Shown here: one piece after another, positions 16,100-26,992 of the stretch | Numbering within the stretch: position 1 is the stretch's first letter | How the letters are laid out: each line of letters starts with the position of its first letter | NCBI RefSeq assembly: GCF_003347665.1 | Contig: NZ_QDGA01000020.1 | Location: 1-64,000 of the forward strand | From: Microvirga calopogonii | Lineage (GTDB): Bacteria > Pseudomonadota > Alphaproteobacteria > Rhizobiales > Beijerinckiaceae | Reading direction: 5' to 3' | Length of the DNA: 64,000 bases | The notes under the pieces: model-generated | Databases searched by the model: none | Seen by the model: only the letters and a program-made list of their open reading frames with translations | Told to the model about the DNA's origin: nothing | Translations under genes and position numbers: made by a program

Positions 16100-16114
16100 T
16101 TAAGAAGAGGTTAC
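16100..16114. promoter_or_regulatory. Near-consensus CtrA-type box upstream of rcdA
   Basis: TTAAGAAGAGGTTAC is TTAA-N7-TTAC, one base from the full box, and another TTAA half site lies 2 bases upstream. It is about 95 bases before the rcdA start. Confidence 0.45.
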
Positions 16115-16207
16115 CGAGGCAAGCCCCATCAGTCCGTCCTATACTCATCTCAACAGTTCATATCCTCCGTCCGCAGGGAGCGGAGGGCAGTTTTTTGGGA
16201 GATGTGC

Positions 16208-16738
16208 GTGAACGAACCCGACGTGATCCAGCTCGATATCGATCCTGTCCGGTTCGGGCAGAACTTCGTGGGTTCCGAGGCCTTCAAGGCGCTCTTCCAG
16301 GAGGGCATGGAGCTCATCGAGGAAACGGCCGCCTATCTCGACGGCCCGGGCCGCGAGGAATCGCGCCATCTGCCGCGCCAGGCGAGCCTCGTCTATGCCA
16401 GCGAGAGCATGCGGCTCACCACGCGCCTGATGCAGGTCGCCTCATGGCTGCTGCTGCAGCGGGCCGTAGCGGAAGGGGAGATCACGGCCGACCAGGCGCA
16501 GCTGGAAAAGAACCGCGTCCGCCTGAACTCGCAGGAAACCGCAACCACCATCGCGGAATACCAGGAACTTCCCGCCCGGCTGCGGGACCTGATGGGACTT
16601 GCGACCCGGCTTCACGCCCGGATCCTGCATCTCGAGCGCCTCATCTCGGAGGCCGAGGAGACTCCCCGGGCCCCCGCTTCCAACCCGGTCGCCACCCAGC
16701 TCGGAATGCTGCAGCGGGCCTTCGGCGCGGTGGAGTGA
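16208..16738 (+). CDS. rcdA: RcdA-like protein (DUF1465), CtrA proteolysis adaptor
   Basis: 176 residues of DUF1465, the family of Caulobacter RcdA. In that organism RcdA works with CpdR and PopA to deliver CtrA to the ClpXP protease at the pole. Family signs are VRFGQNFVGSEAFKALFQEG near the start, YASESMRLTTRLMQVASWLL in the helical core, and the disordered C-terminus (EETPRAPASNPVATQ). A GGGAG sequence lies 6 bases before the GTG at 16208 but directly against the ATG at 16202, so GTG is preferred. CtrA-like boxes upstream suggest feedback control. Confidence 0.85.
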   Translation: MNEPDVIQLDIDPVRFGQNFVGSEAFKALFQEGMELIEETAAYLDGPGREESRHLPRQASLVYASESMRLTTRLMQVASWLLLQRAVAEGEITADQAQLEKNRVRLNSQETATTIAEYQELPARLRDLMGLATRLHARILHLERLISEAEETPRAPASNPVATQLGMLQRAFGAVE

Positions 16739-16973
16739 GCGGGAGGAGAGGCCACGTTGCCGCACCCGGCGCCAATGCCCCCTTGAAGGGTTGAAACCTC
16801 TGCCTGAAGGGCTACACCTAACCTGTCGGCCGCTCTTGTGCCGTCAACCCAAGGATATGCAACACATGTCTAGCGACAGTCGAAAGACCATGCCGTCTCG
16901 GGTTCGCGCAGAAGACTGATCGCTCAGCTCTCCTGCGATCGGGCCCGTGGCGGCTGGTCGCGAGGAGAGTTCC

Positions 16974-17312
16974 ATGAAAAAGTTCATCACGAACCGTTTC
17001 GAAATCCTGTCCGAATGGATTTCCGACAACCTGGGCAGCCCCTATGCCTTCATGGCGGCCTGCCTGCTCGTGGCTGTCTGGGCCATCTCCGGCCCTGTCT
17101 TCCAGTTCTCCGATACGTGGCAGCTCGTGATCAATACAGGCACCACGATCTGCACCTTCCTGATGGTGTTCCTGCTGCAGAACACGGGCAACCGCACCAT
17201 CGACGAGATGGAGGAGCGCCTGCGCTCGCTGGAGCTTCTGAACCGGGAGCTCCTGCGCGAGATCCGCACCCTGAAGGCTCTTGATGAGCCTGTCGTCAGG
17301 GAGGCTGCCTGA
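16974..17312 (+). CDS. Low-affinity iron permease family protein
   Basis: 112 residues. Two membrane helices (FMAACLLVAVWAISGPVF and INTGTTICTFLMVFLLQN) and the conserved NTGNRTIDEMEERLRSLELL tail identify the Iron_permease (PF04120) family. Despite the name, iron transport has not been shown for most bacterial members. The ATG at 16974 has GAGGAGAG upstream. The preceding 235 bases contain no other gene that I can support. Confidence 0.85.
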   Translation: MKKFITNRFEILSEWISDNLGSPYAFMAACLLVAVWAISGPVFQFSDTWQLVINTGTTICTFLMVFLLQNTGNRTIDEMEERLRSLELLNRELLREIRTLKALDEPVVREAA

Positions 17313-17337
17313 GGCAGCTTTCCGACAACGGCCAAAG

Positions 17338-17365
17338 AAAAAGCCCCGCCGAAGCGGGGCTTTTT
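17338..17365. terminator. Bidirectional terminator
   Basis: Stem AAAAGCCCCGC / GCGGGGCTTTTT with a CGAA loop, shared by the iron-permease gene and the convergent rpmE. Confidence 0.9.
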
Positions 17366-17386
17366 GATTCCGGTCCGAAGGACGAC

Positions 17387-17626
17387 TTACTTCTTGCCGC
17401 CGAGGCCCAGGCCGCCGAACTTCGAGTTGAAGCGCGACACGCGGCCGCCGCGGTCGAGCAGCTGCTGCGTACCGCCGGTCCACGCCGGATGGGTGTTCGG
17501 GTCGATGTCGAGGTTGAGGGTGTCGCCCTCTTTGCCGTAGGTCGAGCGGGTCGTGTACTCGGTGCCGTTGGTCATGACCACTTTGATGAAGTGGTAATCG
17601 GGATGATCGGTTTCTTTGCGCGCCAT
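17387..17626 (-). CDS. rpmE: 50S ribosomal protein L31
   Basis: 79 residues matching bL31: [19 protein letters not shown], then [19 protein letters not shown] and [11 protein letters not shown]. It lacks the CxxC zinc-binding pairs, so it is the zinc-free type. Two in-frame ATGs lie 6 bases apart. The inner one (17626) has AAGGA at a workable 8-base spacing and is chosen. It is divergent from the ABC exporter. Confidence 0.95.
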   Translation of the reverse strand: MARKETDHPDYHFIKVVMTNGTEYTTRSTYGKEGDTLNLDIDPNTHPAWTGGTQQLLDRGGRVSRFNSKFGGLGLGGKK

Positions 17627-17790
17627 TGCCATAGTCCTTGTTGCGGCCAGCCAGATCTGGTCAGCCCGCAATGTTGAGATCGAGCCTGAATTGATGAATG
17701 CGCGCCTATACCTCACTTAAGACCTTGAAACAAGCCGGGGCAAAGGTGCTAAACCGCCCCTCGTGGCGATTCCGTAAAACGCAAGGTGTC

Positions 17791-19590
<1,800 letters not shown>

Positions 19591-19706
19591 GCGCTGCCTC
19601 AAATTGATGCACCGGCATGGGCTGACATCTGGCCCGTCCGTCCCATGTGACCCGAAACCGTTGCGTTGCTTTGAAGCCACCCTTGGGACAGGCCGGGAAC
19701 GCAGGC

Positions 19707-19880
19707 ATGGGCGTCAGCAGGAGACATCCGCAGGACTCGACCCGCATCAATATCCTCGAGCCGTGGGATCTCCAGTACTGGTCCGACCGCTGGAACGTCC
19801 CGCGCCGACAGGTCGTGGAAGCCATCCGCCGCGTCGGCGATCAGGTCCACGACGTCGCGCAGGCCTTGGGGAAGGGGTAG
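19707..19880 (+). CDS. DUF3606 small protein
   Basis: 57 residues. RINILEPWDLQYWSDRWNV and VVEAIRRVGDQVHDVAQAL match DUF3606, a short uncharacterised family frequent in Proteobacteria. The ATG at 19707 is preceded by GGGAACGCAGG. It lies 3 bases from the stop of the convergent OmpA-like gene. Confidence 0.8.
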   Translation: MGVSRRHPQDSTRINILEPWDLQYWSDRWNVPRRQVVEAIRRVGDQVHDVAQALGKG

Positions 19881-19883
19881 AGA

Positions 19884-20912
19884 CTACCGCTCCGTCAGCT
19901 TCAGCTCGATGCGCCGGTTGCGGGCATAGGCCTCTTCGGTGGTGCCGTTGTCGAGGGGTTGGAACTCGCCGAAGCCGGCGGCGACGAGGTGCTGGGGCTG
20001 GACGCCCCGGGCGATCAGAGCCTGCACGACGGCGATGGCGCGGGCCGAGGACAGGGCCCAGTTCGACGGGAATTGCGACGTCGCGATGGGGCGCTGGTCG
20101 GTGTGGCCGTCGACGCGAATCACCCAGGGAATGTCCGGCGGCACCTGGCGCTCCAGCTCGATGAGGGCGGAGGCGATGCGGTCGATCTCGCCGGAGGCTT
20201 CCGGCCGCAGGGTCGCCTGGCCGGCCGGGAAGAGCACCTCGGATTGGAACACGAAGCGGTCGCCGACGATGCGCACGTCCGGCCGGGTGCCGAGGATCTG
20301 CCGCAGGCGGCCGAAGAAGTCAGACCGGTAGCGCGCCAGCTCCTGCACCCGCTGGGCCAAGGCCACGTTGAGGCGGCTGCCGAGATCGGCGATGCGGGCC
20401 TGGCTTTCCTTGTCCCGGTTCTCTGACGCCGCGAGCGCCTCCTCCAGGGCCGCGAGCTGGCGGCGCATGGCGGCGATCTGCTGATTCAGGATCTCGACTT
20501 GGCTCAGGGCCCGGCCGGTGTTCTGCCGCTCGGTTTCGAGCTGCGTGCCCAGCTCCTGCGCCTGGGCCTGCGCGGCGCCGCCGCTGTCGAGAAGGCCCTG
20601 CAGGCGCGCCCGCTCGGCTTCGTTGGCGCGCAGCGTCGTCTGCAGGGACGTGACCGTGTCCTCGATGGTGCGCCGGTTCGAGCGCTCCAGGGAGAGCAGA
20701 TCGGTCAGTTCGGCGATCTGCCGGTTCAGGCGGTCGAGGACCGTGTCGCGGCCCGAGAGTTCCCGGGACAGGAAGAACTGGCCGACGGTGAAGACCGAGA
20801 TCAGGAAGATGATCGCCAGAAGCAGGGTCGACAGGGCGTCCACGAAGCCCGGCCAGTAATTGATCTGACTGCTGCGTCCCCGCCGTCGTCCTCCCGCGCT
20901 CGAAACCGGCAT
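19884..20912 (-). CDS. OmpA/MotB-like peptidoglycan-binding protein
   Basis: 342 residues. One N-terminal membrane helix (YWPGFVDALSTLLLAIIFLISVFTVGQFFL, about 19-48) is followed by a long coiled coil (50-190). A C-terminal OmpA-like domain comes last, with IRVDGHTDQRPIATSQF and NWALSSARAIAVVQAL and the NRRIELKLTE end, which bind peptidoglycan. The aspartate in the helix (VDAL) is placed as in MotB/TolR-type stators. It overlaps the upstream MotA/ExbB-like gene by one base (TGATG). The pair probably forms an ion-driven envelope machine that is not flagellar, since no flagellar genes are near. Confidence 0.85.
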   Translation of the reverse strand: MPVSSAGGRRRGRSSQINYWPGFVDALSTLLLAIIFLISVFTVGQFFLSRELSGRDTVLDRLNRQIAELTDLLSLERSNRRTIEDTVTSLQTTLRANEAERARLQGLLDSGGAAQAQAQELGTQLETERQNTGRALSQVEILNQQIAAMRRQLAALEEALAASENRDKESQARIADLGSRLNVALAQRVQELARYRSDFFGRLRQILGTRPDVRIVGDRFVFQSEVLFPAGQATLRPEASGEIDRIASALIELERQVPPDIPWVIRVDGHTDQRPIATSQFPSNWALSSARAIAVVQALIARGVQPQHLVAAGFGEFQPLDNGTTEEAYARNRRIELKLTER

Positions 20913-21874
20913 CAGGGCAGCCTTTCACGGGAGATGCGGTCGAGCACCTGCTTCAGCTCCTTCTCGCGCGCCGCCTGAGCCTCGACCCAGTCGCGGATCA
21001 TCTGCTGCTCGGCCCGCATGTGCTGGACGAGACCCTGGACGCCCTCGGCCAGGTTGGCCATGGCCTGGGTCGCGGCCCGGCCGCCCGCGCCGTCATTGAC
21101 GGCGGCGGTGAGACGGTTCAGCGCCACGGTCAGGTCGTTCGAGGTGCCGGAGCGCAGGGCGGTGTCGGTGGGCGTGTCCAGGGTCGAGACGGCAAGCCAG
21201 TCCTCCAGCTCGGTGTAGAAGCGGCTTTGGGCCTGGCCGGCCTGGAGGTCGAGGAAACCGAGGACGAGGGAGCCTGCGAGGCCGAACAGGGAGGCCGAAA
21301 AGGACAGGCCCATGCCCTGGAGCGGGCCGGCGAGCGAGTTCTTCAGCTCGTCGAAGAGCACGGCGGTGTCCTGGCCGGTGCGGAGCGACGAGATGATGCG
21401 CCCGACCGAGCCGACTGTATCGATGAGGCCCCAGAAGGTGCCCAGGAGTCCCAGGAAGACCAGGAGGCCCGCGAGATAGCGCACGATCTCGCGGCTCTCG
21501 TCGAGGCGGGCTCCGATGGAGTCCAGGATCGAGCGGGTCGCCGCGACGGAAAAGCCGGCCTGCTCGGGGCGGTTGCCGAGGAGTGCCGCCAGGGGGGCCA
21601 GCAGGACCGGCGGGGAGGGGGCGACCAGGCCCTCGTCGGCCTGGCGTTGGCTGTTGACCCAGCGCACCTCCGGGAAAAGCCGCCAAGCCTGTCGGATGGC
21701 CAGCACGATGCCGATGAACATGACGCCCAGAATCAGGGCATTCAGCCCCGGATTGGCCTGGAAGGCCGCCCATATCTGCCGGTAGAGGATGAAGGCGACA
21801 AACCCTGCCAGAACCAGGAAGACCGCCATGCGGATCAGGTAAATCCGCGGTGGGGTAAGGGGTTGGTCCGCCAT
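20912..21874 (-). CDS. MotA/TolQ/ExbB-like proton channel family protein
   Basis: 320 residues with about four membrane helices: two near the start (YLIRMAVFLVLAGFVAFILY and LNALILGVMFIGIVLAI), then IVRYLAGLLVFLGLLGTFWG and SFSASLFGLAGSLVLGFLDL, which carry the GLLGTFWGLIDTV motif of the MotA/ExbB channel family. The C-terminus is helical and hydrophilic. The ATG at 21874 has AGGA at 6 bases; an ATG 15 bases upstream is possible. It is translationally coupled to the OmpA-like gene. Widely conserved pairs like this in Rhizobiales are of unknown function. Confidence 0.85.
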   Translation of the reverse strand: MADQPLTPPRIYLIRMAVFLVLAGFVAFILYRQIWAAFQANPGLNALILGVMFIGIVLAIRQAWRLFPEVRWVNSQRQADEGLVAPSPPVLLAPLAALLGNRPEQAGFSVAATRSILDSIGARLDESREIVRYLAGLLVFLGLLGTFWGLIDTVGSVGRIISSLRTGQDTAVLFDELKNSLAGPLQGMGLSFSASLFGLAGSLVLGFLDLQAGQAQSRFYTELEDWLAVSTLDTPTDTALRSGTSNDLTVALNRLTAAVNDGAGGRAATQAMANLAEGVQGLVQHMRAEQQMIRDWVEAQAAREKELKQVLDRISRERLP

Positions 21875-21997
21875 CGTTATCCTGTGCATTGGTGCTTCGG
21901 AGCTGTACCAATGTGACCGCGCCCGTCCGAAGGATCAAGCGCGACCATGGCAGAGTTCGGCGGGACGAACAGAAATATCGGCGGGAACCGCGGGGAT

Positions 21998-22792
21998 TTA
22001 GCCCTTGGCCTTTTTCAGGAGCTTGAGCAGCTCGCGGTGCATCACCTCGTTGCCGCAGGCGATGGAGCCCTTGGCCATCGGGTCGCTGCCGCCGTCGGCG
22101 TCGGACACGAAGCCGCCCGCCTCGCGGATCATCAGAATGCCGGCGGCGATGTCCCAGGTATTCAGGCCACGCTCCCAATAGGCGTCGAAGCGCCCGCAGG
22201 CCACGTAGGCGAGGTCGAGGGCGGCGGCGCCCCAGCGACGCATGCCGCCCACATTGGCCATGACGGAGGCGCACTCGCGAAGGAACAGGCCGTGGTCGCC
22301 CTTGCCGATATGCGGCAGGCCGCAGGCCACGACGGCGTCCGGCACGTCGGTGCGGGCCGCCACGCGGATGCGGCGGTTGTTGAGATAGGCGCCCTTGCCC
22401 TTCTCGGAGATGAAGAGCTCGTCCTTGGCCGGATCGTAGATCACGCCGGCGACGATCTGGCCGTCGCGCTCCAGGCCGACAGAGATGGCGAATTGCGGCA
22501 GGCCGTGCAGGAAGTTGGTGGTGCCGTCGAGCGGGTCGATATGCCAGCGATGGCTCGGGTCCGTGCCCTCGACCACGCCTTCCTCCTCCATGACGAAGCC
22601 GTAGCCGGGACGGGCCTTCTCGAGCGCCTCGCGCAGGATCTTCTCCGCCTTGCGGTCGGCCGCCGAGACGAAGTCGCCCGGGCCTTTCCGGGAGACCTGC
22701 AGATTCTCGACCTCGCCGAAATCGCGCTTGAGCGAGCGCGAAGCCTTCATCACGGCATCGGTCATGACGGTCATGAGGGGCGAACGGATCAT
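21998..22792 (-). CDS. suhB: Inositol monophosphatase family protein
   Basis: 264 residues of the Li+-sensitive, Mg2+-dependent phosphatase fold. Metal ligands are visible in VMEEEG (68-73), WHIDPLDGTTNF (83-94) and the NTWDIAAG motif near 212. The substrate may be inositol-1-phosphate, another sugar phosphate or, as in E. coli SuhB, the role may include rRNA transcription antitermination. The start MIRSPLMTVM at 22792 fits homologues; the upstream in-frame extension does not. It is not overlapped by its neighbours. Confidence 0.9.
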   Translation of the reverse strand: MIRSPLMTVMTDAVMKASRSLKRDFGEVENLQVSRKGPGDFVSAADRKAEKILREALEKARPGYGFVMEEEGVVEGTDPSHRWHIDPLDGTTNFLHGLPQFAISVGLERDGQIVAGVIYDPAKDELFISEKGKGAYLNNRRIRVAARTDVPDAVVACGLPHIGKGDHGLFLRECASVMANVGGMRRWGAAALDLAYVACGRFDAYWERGLNTWDIAAGILMIREAGGFVSDADGGSDPMAKGSIACGNEVMHRELLKLLKKAKG

Positions 22793-22921
22793 CGGGCGGG
22801 TCCTGGCAAAGAGCGGTTTTGAAATGAAGTGTGGTCGATGAACCACGCGAGGGTTTGCGTCAAGCGGTGGTCAACCGAGCAGTGGCGCGAATGATCCCTC
22901 GTGGAGCGTGGGTTCATGCGC

Positions 22922-23821
22922 TCAGCGCATGCCGAGCCGCTCGGCGGCGAGCTTTTCGGCGCGCTTGCGGTCCTCGGTGCTCAGCTCCTTGAAGGCCTCG
23001 TCGAGCCAGGGATCGGCCAGGCCCTGGGCGGCGGCCAGAATGTGCCAGGCTGCGCCATCGACCTTGTTGGCGGGAACGCCGCGGCCGGCGACGAGAAGGC
23101 GGGCCAGACGGTTCTGGGCGATGGCATTGCCCTTCGCGGCGGCCCGGCGGAAATAGCGCGCGGCCTGGGATTCGCTCGCCGGAACTCCATCCCCGTTGAA
23201 GAGCAGGATCGCGTATTCCACCTCGCCGACCGAGCTGCCGTTGCGGGCCGCGCGCTCGAACAGGCGGGCGGCCTCGGTGGAGTTCCGCTCCACGCCCCGG
23301 CCCTTGAGGTAGAGAACGCCGAGGGCGTGCTGCGCGTCCGGGATCTCGGCCGCGGCCGCCTTCTTCAAAAGCTCGACGGCCTTCTGCACGTCGGCATCGT
23401 TGCCGCTGGTGAGCAGGAGCAGGGCGAGATTGTGCGAGGCCAGGGCGTTGCCCTTATCGGCCGCCTGTTCGAGCCAGGCCCGGCCCTGCGCGGCGTTCTT
23501 GGGCATGCCGCGCCCGTCGATGGCCATGAGGCCCAGCGAAGCGAGCGCATTGGCATCGCCGCGTTGCGCCGCCAGACGGTACCATTCGGAGGCCTTCTTC
23601 GGATCCATGGCGACGCCGAGGCCCTGGTTGTAGAGCTCGCCCAGGAGGGTCATGGCGGCCGCGTCGCTCTTGTTCTTCTCCAGCCGCAGGTTCGCCTCGC
23701 GGAAAGCCGTCTGGTAGAGGCCGCGCTGATAGGCGCCATAGGCGATATCCGGCGCCGCCGCATGGCTCAGCGTCGTGGAGGCCGCCAGAAGGACACCGCC
23801 GAGGATCCAGGACGAGCGCAT
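22922..23821 (-). CDS. Secreted Sel1-repeat protein
   Basis: 299 residues. A cleavable signal peptide (MRSSWILGGVLLAASTTLSHAAA) is followed by about five Sel1 repeats (for example AAQRGDANALASLGLMAIDG and AARNGSSVGEVEYAILLFNG). A periplasmic scaffold is likely. The start codon shares one base with the stop of the ThiE-like gene (TGATG), so the two are translationally coupled. Partner unknown. Confidence 0.88.
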   Translation of the reverse strand: MRSSWILGGVLLAASTTLSHAAAPDIAYGAYQRGLYQTAFREANLRLEKNKSDAAAMTLLGELYNQGLGVAMDPKKASEWYRLAAQRGDANALASLGLMAIDGRGMPKNAAQGRAWLEQAADKGNALASHNLALLLLTSGNDADVQKAVELLKKAAAAEIPDAQHALGVLYLKGRGVERNSTEAARLFERAARNGSSVGEVEYAILLFNGDGVPASESQAARYFRRAAAKGNAIAQNRLARLLVAGRGVPANKVDGAAWHILAAAQGLADPWLDEAFKELSTEDRKRAEKLAAERLGMR

Positions 23822-24471
23822 CAGCGCGAGGCCTCCTGCCGCTCCAGGAGCGCCGTCGCTGCCTTTACGGCGGCCGCGGGGCCGTCCGCATGGTTCCAGA
23901 CCGCATCGCCGAGGGCGACGAATTCCGCATTCGTGGACGCCAGGGTCTCGACCGCGTCGAGGCTCGGCGCATAGGCGACGCAGGGCGTCTCGAAGATCTC
24001 GGCCCACCAGGCGGCGCGCTCGACCACGCTTTCCAGGGTCGGGAGGGAGCCGTCCGGACGCGGCTCGCCGAAGAGCAGGTAATCGGCCCCGGCCTCTCCC
24101 AGGGTCATCGCGTCATCCTTGGTCCGGATCGCCCCGACCCCGATGGCGCGCTCGGATTTCAGCCTCTCGCGCAGTTCGCGCACGAAGGCCGGATCGCCCG
24201 GCACATGAACGCCGTCGGCGCCGCCCCGGGCGGCGACATTCGCGAGATCCGCCTTGCCCTCGCACGAGACGAGCACGGCCGCTCCGTGCTCCTGAGCCGC
24301 GGGGGCGAGCGCCTTCACATGATTGATCAGGCTCCGCTCATCGGCCGGGGCCAGGCGCAGCAGGACGGCCGCGACGGAACCGGTTCCGCAGGCTTCCGCG
24401 AGGCGCGGTGCGAAGGAGGCATCCTCCAGGACGGGGGTGACGAGGTAGAGGCGGGCGGCGGTGTCGACCAT
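23821..24471 (-). CDS. Thiamine phosphate synthase-like protein (ThiE/TenI family)
   Basis: 216 residues with the TIM-barrel pattern of ThiE: RLYLVTPV at the start, GADGVHVPGD in the middle and ADYLLFGEPRPD near residue 150. The usual QxRxK phosphate-binding strand and the ND pair that contacts substrate are not found (the equivalents read LLRLAPADER and VSCEGKADLA). It may therefore be a TenI-like or otherwise altered member rather than a working thiamine phosphate synthase. It follows fba after a terminator and is coupled to the Sel1 gene. Confidence 0.8.
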   Translation of the reverse strand: MVDTAARLYLVTPVLEDASFAPRLAEACGTGSVAAVLLRLAPADERSLINHVKALAPAAQEHGAAVLVSCEGKADLANVAARGGADGVHVPGDPAFVRELRERLKSERAIGVGAIRTKDDAMTLGEAGADYLLFGEPRPDGSLPTLESVVERAAWWAEIFETPCVAYAPSLDAVETLASTNAEFVALGDAVWNHADGPAAAVKAATALLERQEASR

Positions 24472-24515
24472 GGATCTTGATGTCACGAAAAAGGAAAGAC
24501 AGCCTTCCCATAACG

Positions 24516-24543
24516 AAAACGGGGCCATCTTGCGAGGCCCCGC
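24516..24543 (-). terminator. Terminator of fba operon
   Basis: On the minus strand, CGGGGCC and GGCCCCG pair around a 9-base loop and run into TTTTCG. It lies about 36 bases past the fba stop. Confidence 0.8.
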
Positions 24544-24578
24544 TTGTCGATCATGATTGAGGCGAAAGCCTGATCAGA

Positions 24579-25667
24579 TTACTCGGCCGCCTGACGGCTC
24601 GTGCCGAAGGTCGGGTCGAGCTCGCCGGAGGCGTAGCGCTTGGCCATCTCGGCGAGGGTGAACACGCGCTTGATCTTCGAGGCCTGGCCGGCGGTGTTGA
24701 ACTCCTGCAGGCGCTGCTTGCAGAGCTTCGTCATCGCCTCCATGGCGGGCTTGAGATACTTGCGCGGGTCGAACTCGCCCGGGTTCTCGGTCAGGACCTT
24801 GCGGATCTGCCCGGTCATCGCCATGCGGTTGTCGGTGTCGATGTTGATCTTGCGCACGCCGTGCTTGATGCCGCGCTGGATCTCCTCCACCGGAACGCCC
24901 CAGGTCGGCTTCATCTGGCCGCCGTACTGGTTGATGATGTCCTGCAGGTCCTGCGGTACCGAGGAGGAGCCGTGCATCACCAGGTGGGTGTTCGGGAGTT
25001 TCTTGTGGATCTCCTCGATCACGTGCATGGCGAGGATCGCGCCGTCGGGCTTGCGGGTGAACTTGTAGGCGCCGTGCGAGGTGCCCATGGCGATGGCGAG
25101 CGCGTCGACCTTGGTCTCGGCCACGAACTTCACGGCCTCGTCCGGGTTCGTCAGCAGCTGGTCGTGCGACAGCTTGCCCTCGGCGCCGTGGCCGTCCTCG
25201 GCCTCGCCTTCACCGGTCTCCAGGGAGCCAAGCACGCCGAGCTCGCCCTCCACCGAGATGCCGCCGAGATGGGCCATCTCGACCACTTTCCGGGTGACGC
25301 CCACATTGTAGTCCCAGTCGCCCGGGGTCTTGCCGTCGGCCTTGAGCGAGCCGTCCATCATCACCGAGGTGAAGCCGGCCTGGATCGCCGTCATACAGGT
25401 GGAGGGCTCGTTGCCGTGGTCGAGATGCACGCAGACCGGGATGTGCGGGTAGATCTCGGTCACCGCGTCCATCATGTGCTTGAGCATGACGTCGTTGGCG
25501 TAGGAGCGCGCACCGCGGCTCGCCTGGATGATCACCGGCGCGTCGACCTCGCTGGCTGCCGCCATGATGGCGAGCGCCTGCTCCATGTTGTTGATGTTGA
25601 AGGCAGGCACGCCATAGCCTTGCTCGGCTGCGTGATCCAGAAGCTGCCTCATGGTGATGCGTGCCAT
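24579..25667 (-). CDS. fba: Class II fructose-bisphosphate aldolase (Calvin-type)
   Basis: 362-residue zinc enzyme that interconverts fructose 1,6-bisphosphate with dihydroxyacetone phosphate and glyceraldehyde 3-phosphate. The start [24 protein letters not shown], the zinc segment [14 protein letters not shown], the insertion [20 protein letters not shown], and [15 protein letters not shown] are typical of the Calvin-cycle subtype. It has an AAGGAGG ribosome site. Last gene of tkt-gap-pgk-fba, 121 bases after pgk. Confidence 0.96.
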   Translation of the reverse strand: MARITMRQLLDHAAEQGYGVPAFNINNMEQALAIMAAASEVDAPVIIQASRGARSYANDVMLKHMMDAVTEIYPHIPVCVHLDHGNEPSTCMTAIQAGFTSVMMDGSLKADGKTPGDWDYNVGVTRKVVEMAHLGGISVEGELGVLGSLETGEGEAEDGHGAEGKLSHDQLLTNPDEAVKFVAETKVDALAIAMGTSHGAYKFTRKPDGAILAMHVIEEIHKKLPNTHLVMHGSSSVPQDLQDIINQYGGQMKPTWGVPVEEIQRGIKHGVRKINIDTDNRMAMTGQIRKVLTENPGEFDPRKYLKPAMEAMTKLCKQRLQEFNTAGQASKIKRVFTLAEMAKRYASGELDPTFGTSRQAAE

Positions 25668-25788
25668 TTCGTCCTCCTTATTGGGCGCGTCGTTTTAAGC
25701 GCGCCGAAACTGAACCTGAGCTTAAGCGAATTTTCGGACATGGTGCTCGTGCGAGGAAGGGTTAATTCCCTCGCCTGCGAACACTCCT

Positions 25789-26979
25789 TCAAGCCCGCAA
25801 CGCTTCCACGCCGGGCAGCGACTTGCCTTCGAGCCATTCGAGGAAGGCGCCGCCCGCCGTCGATACATAGGAGAAGTCGTCCGCAACGCCAGCATGGTTG
25901 AGGGCGGCCACCGTATCGCCGCCGCCGGCGACGGAGACGAGCTTGCCTTCCCGGGTGCGCTGGGCCGCATGGCGCGCGGCCGCGACCGTGCCCTGGTCGA
26001 AGGGCGCGATCTCGAACGCGCCGAGCGGGCCGTTCCAGACCAGCGTCGCCGCGTCGTTGATCGCGGCCGAGATGCGCTCCACCGATTGCGAGCCCACGTC
26101 CAGGATCATCTGATCCTCGGGGATCGCGTCGATGCCGTAGGTGTGGTTCACCGCACCGGCCTTGAACTCGTAGGCGCAGACGCCGTCCACGGGCAGGATG
26201 ATGGCGCAGTTGGAGGCGCGCGCCTTCTCGATGATCCGCATGGCGGTTGCCGCCAGATCCTTCTCGGCCAGCGACTTGCCAATGCCGAGACCTGTCGCAT
26301 GCACGAAGGTGTTAGCCATGCCGCCGCCGATCACGAGGGCATCGACCTTGGTCACGAGGTTTTCGAGAAGGTCGATCTTGGTCGAGACCTTGGCGCCGCC
26401 CACGATGGCGACGACCGGGCGCTTGGGCGCCTCGAGCCCCTTGGTGAGGGCATCGAGTTCCTGCTGCATGGTGCGGCCCGCATAGGCGGGCAACACGCGG
26501 GCGAGGCCCTCGGTCGAGGCGTGGGCGCGGTGCGCCGCCGAGAAGGCGTCGTTCACGTAGAGGTCGCCGAGCTTCGCGAGTTCCTGCACGAAGGCCGGAT
26601 CGTTCTTCTCCTCGCCCGCGTGGAAGCGGGTGTTTTCGAGAAGAAGCACGTCGCCGTCCTTGAGGGCATCGACGGCCTGGGCGGCACCCTCGCCGATGCA
26701 GTCATCGGCGAAGGCGATCGTCTTTCCGAGGTGCTTCGAGACCGCCTCCGCGACGGGCTTCAGGGACTCTTTAAGATCGCGCCCCTTCGGGCGTCCGAAA
26801 TGGGCGAGAAGGATCACCTTTCCACCCTTGTCGGCGATCTCCCGGATGGTGGGAAGGACGCGCTCGATGCGCGTCGCATCCGTCACCCGGCCGTTCTCCA
26901 TCGGGACGTTGAGGTCCACCCGGACGAGAACGCGTTTTCCCTTGACGTCGGCCTGGTCGAGCGTGCGGAAGGCGGTCAT
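25789..26979 (-). CDS. pgk: Phosphoglycerate kinase
   Basis: 396-residue enzyme that makes ATP from 1,3-bisphosphoglycerate. [31 protein letters not shown] and [19 protein letters not shown] are in the N-terminal lobe, and the nucleotide site [13 protein letters not shown] is near the C-terminus. Full length for the family. It begins 13 bases after the gap stop and has AGGGAGG upstream. Confidence 0.97.
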   Translation of the reverse strand: MTAFRTLDQADVKGKRVLVRVDLNVPMENGRVTDATRIERVLPTIREIADKGGKVILLAHFGRPKGRDLKESLKPVAEAVSKHLGKTIAFADDCIGEGAAQAVDALKDGDVLLLENTRFHAGEEKNDPAFVQELAKLGDLYVNDAFSAAHRAHASTEGLARVLPAYAGRTMQQELDALTKGLEAPKRPVVAIVGGAKVSTKIDLLENLVTKVDALVIGGGMANTFVHATGLGIGKSLAEKDLAATAMRIIEKARASNCAIILPVDGVCAYEFKAGAVNHTYGIDAIPEDQMILDVGSQSVERISAAINDAATLVWNGPLGAFEIAPFDQGTVAAARHAAQRTREGKLVSVAGGGDTVAALNHAGVADDFSYVSTAGGAFLEWLEGKSLPGVEALRA

Positions 26980-26992
26980 GAAGCGGCCTCCC

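Noticed and set aside
16866-16919. 17-codon frame before the iron-permease gene
   Set aside because: Too short, weak start context and no conserved feature.
19884-21874. Zorya-type defence system (ZorAB)
   Set aside because: The pair resembles ZorAB in layout only. No ZorC, ZorD or ZorE gene or other defence gene lies nearby, and similar pairs are common housekeeping genes in Rhizobiales.
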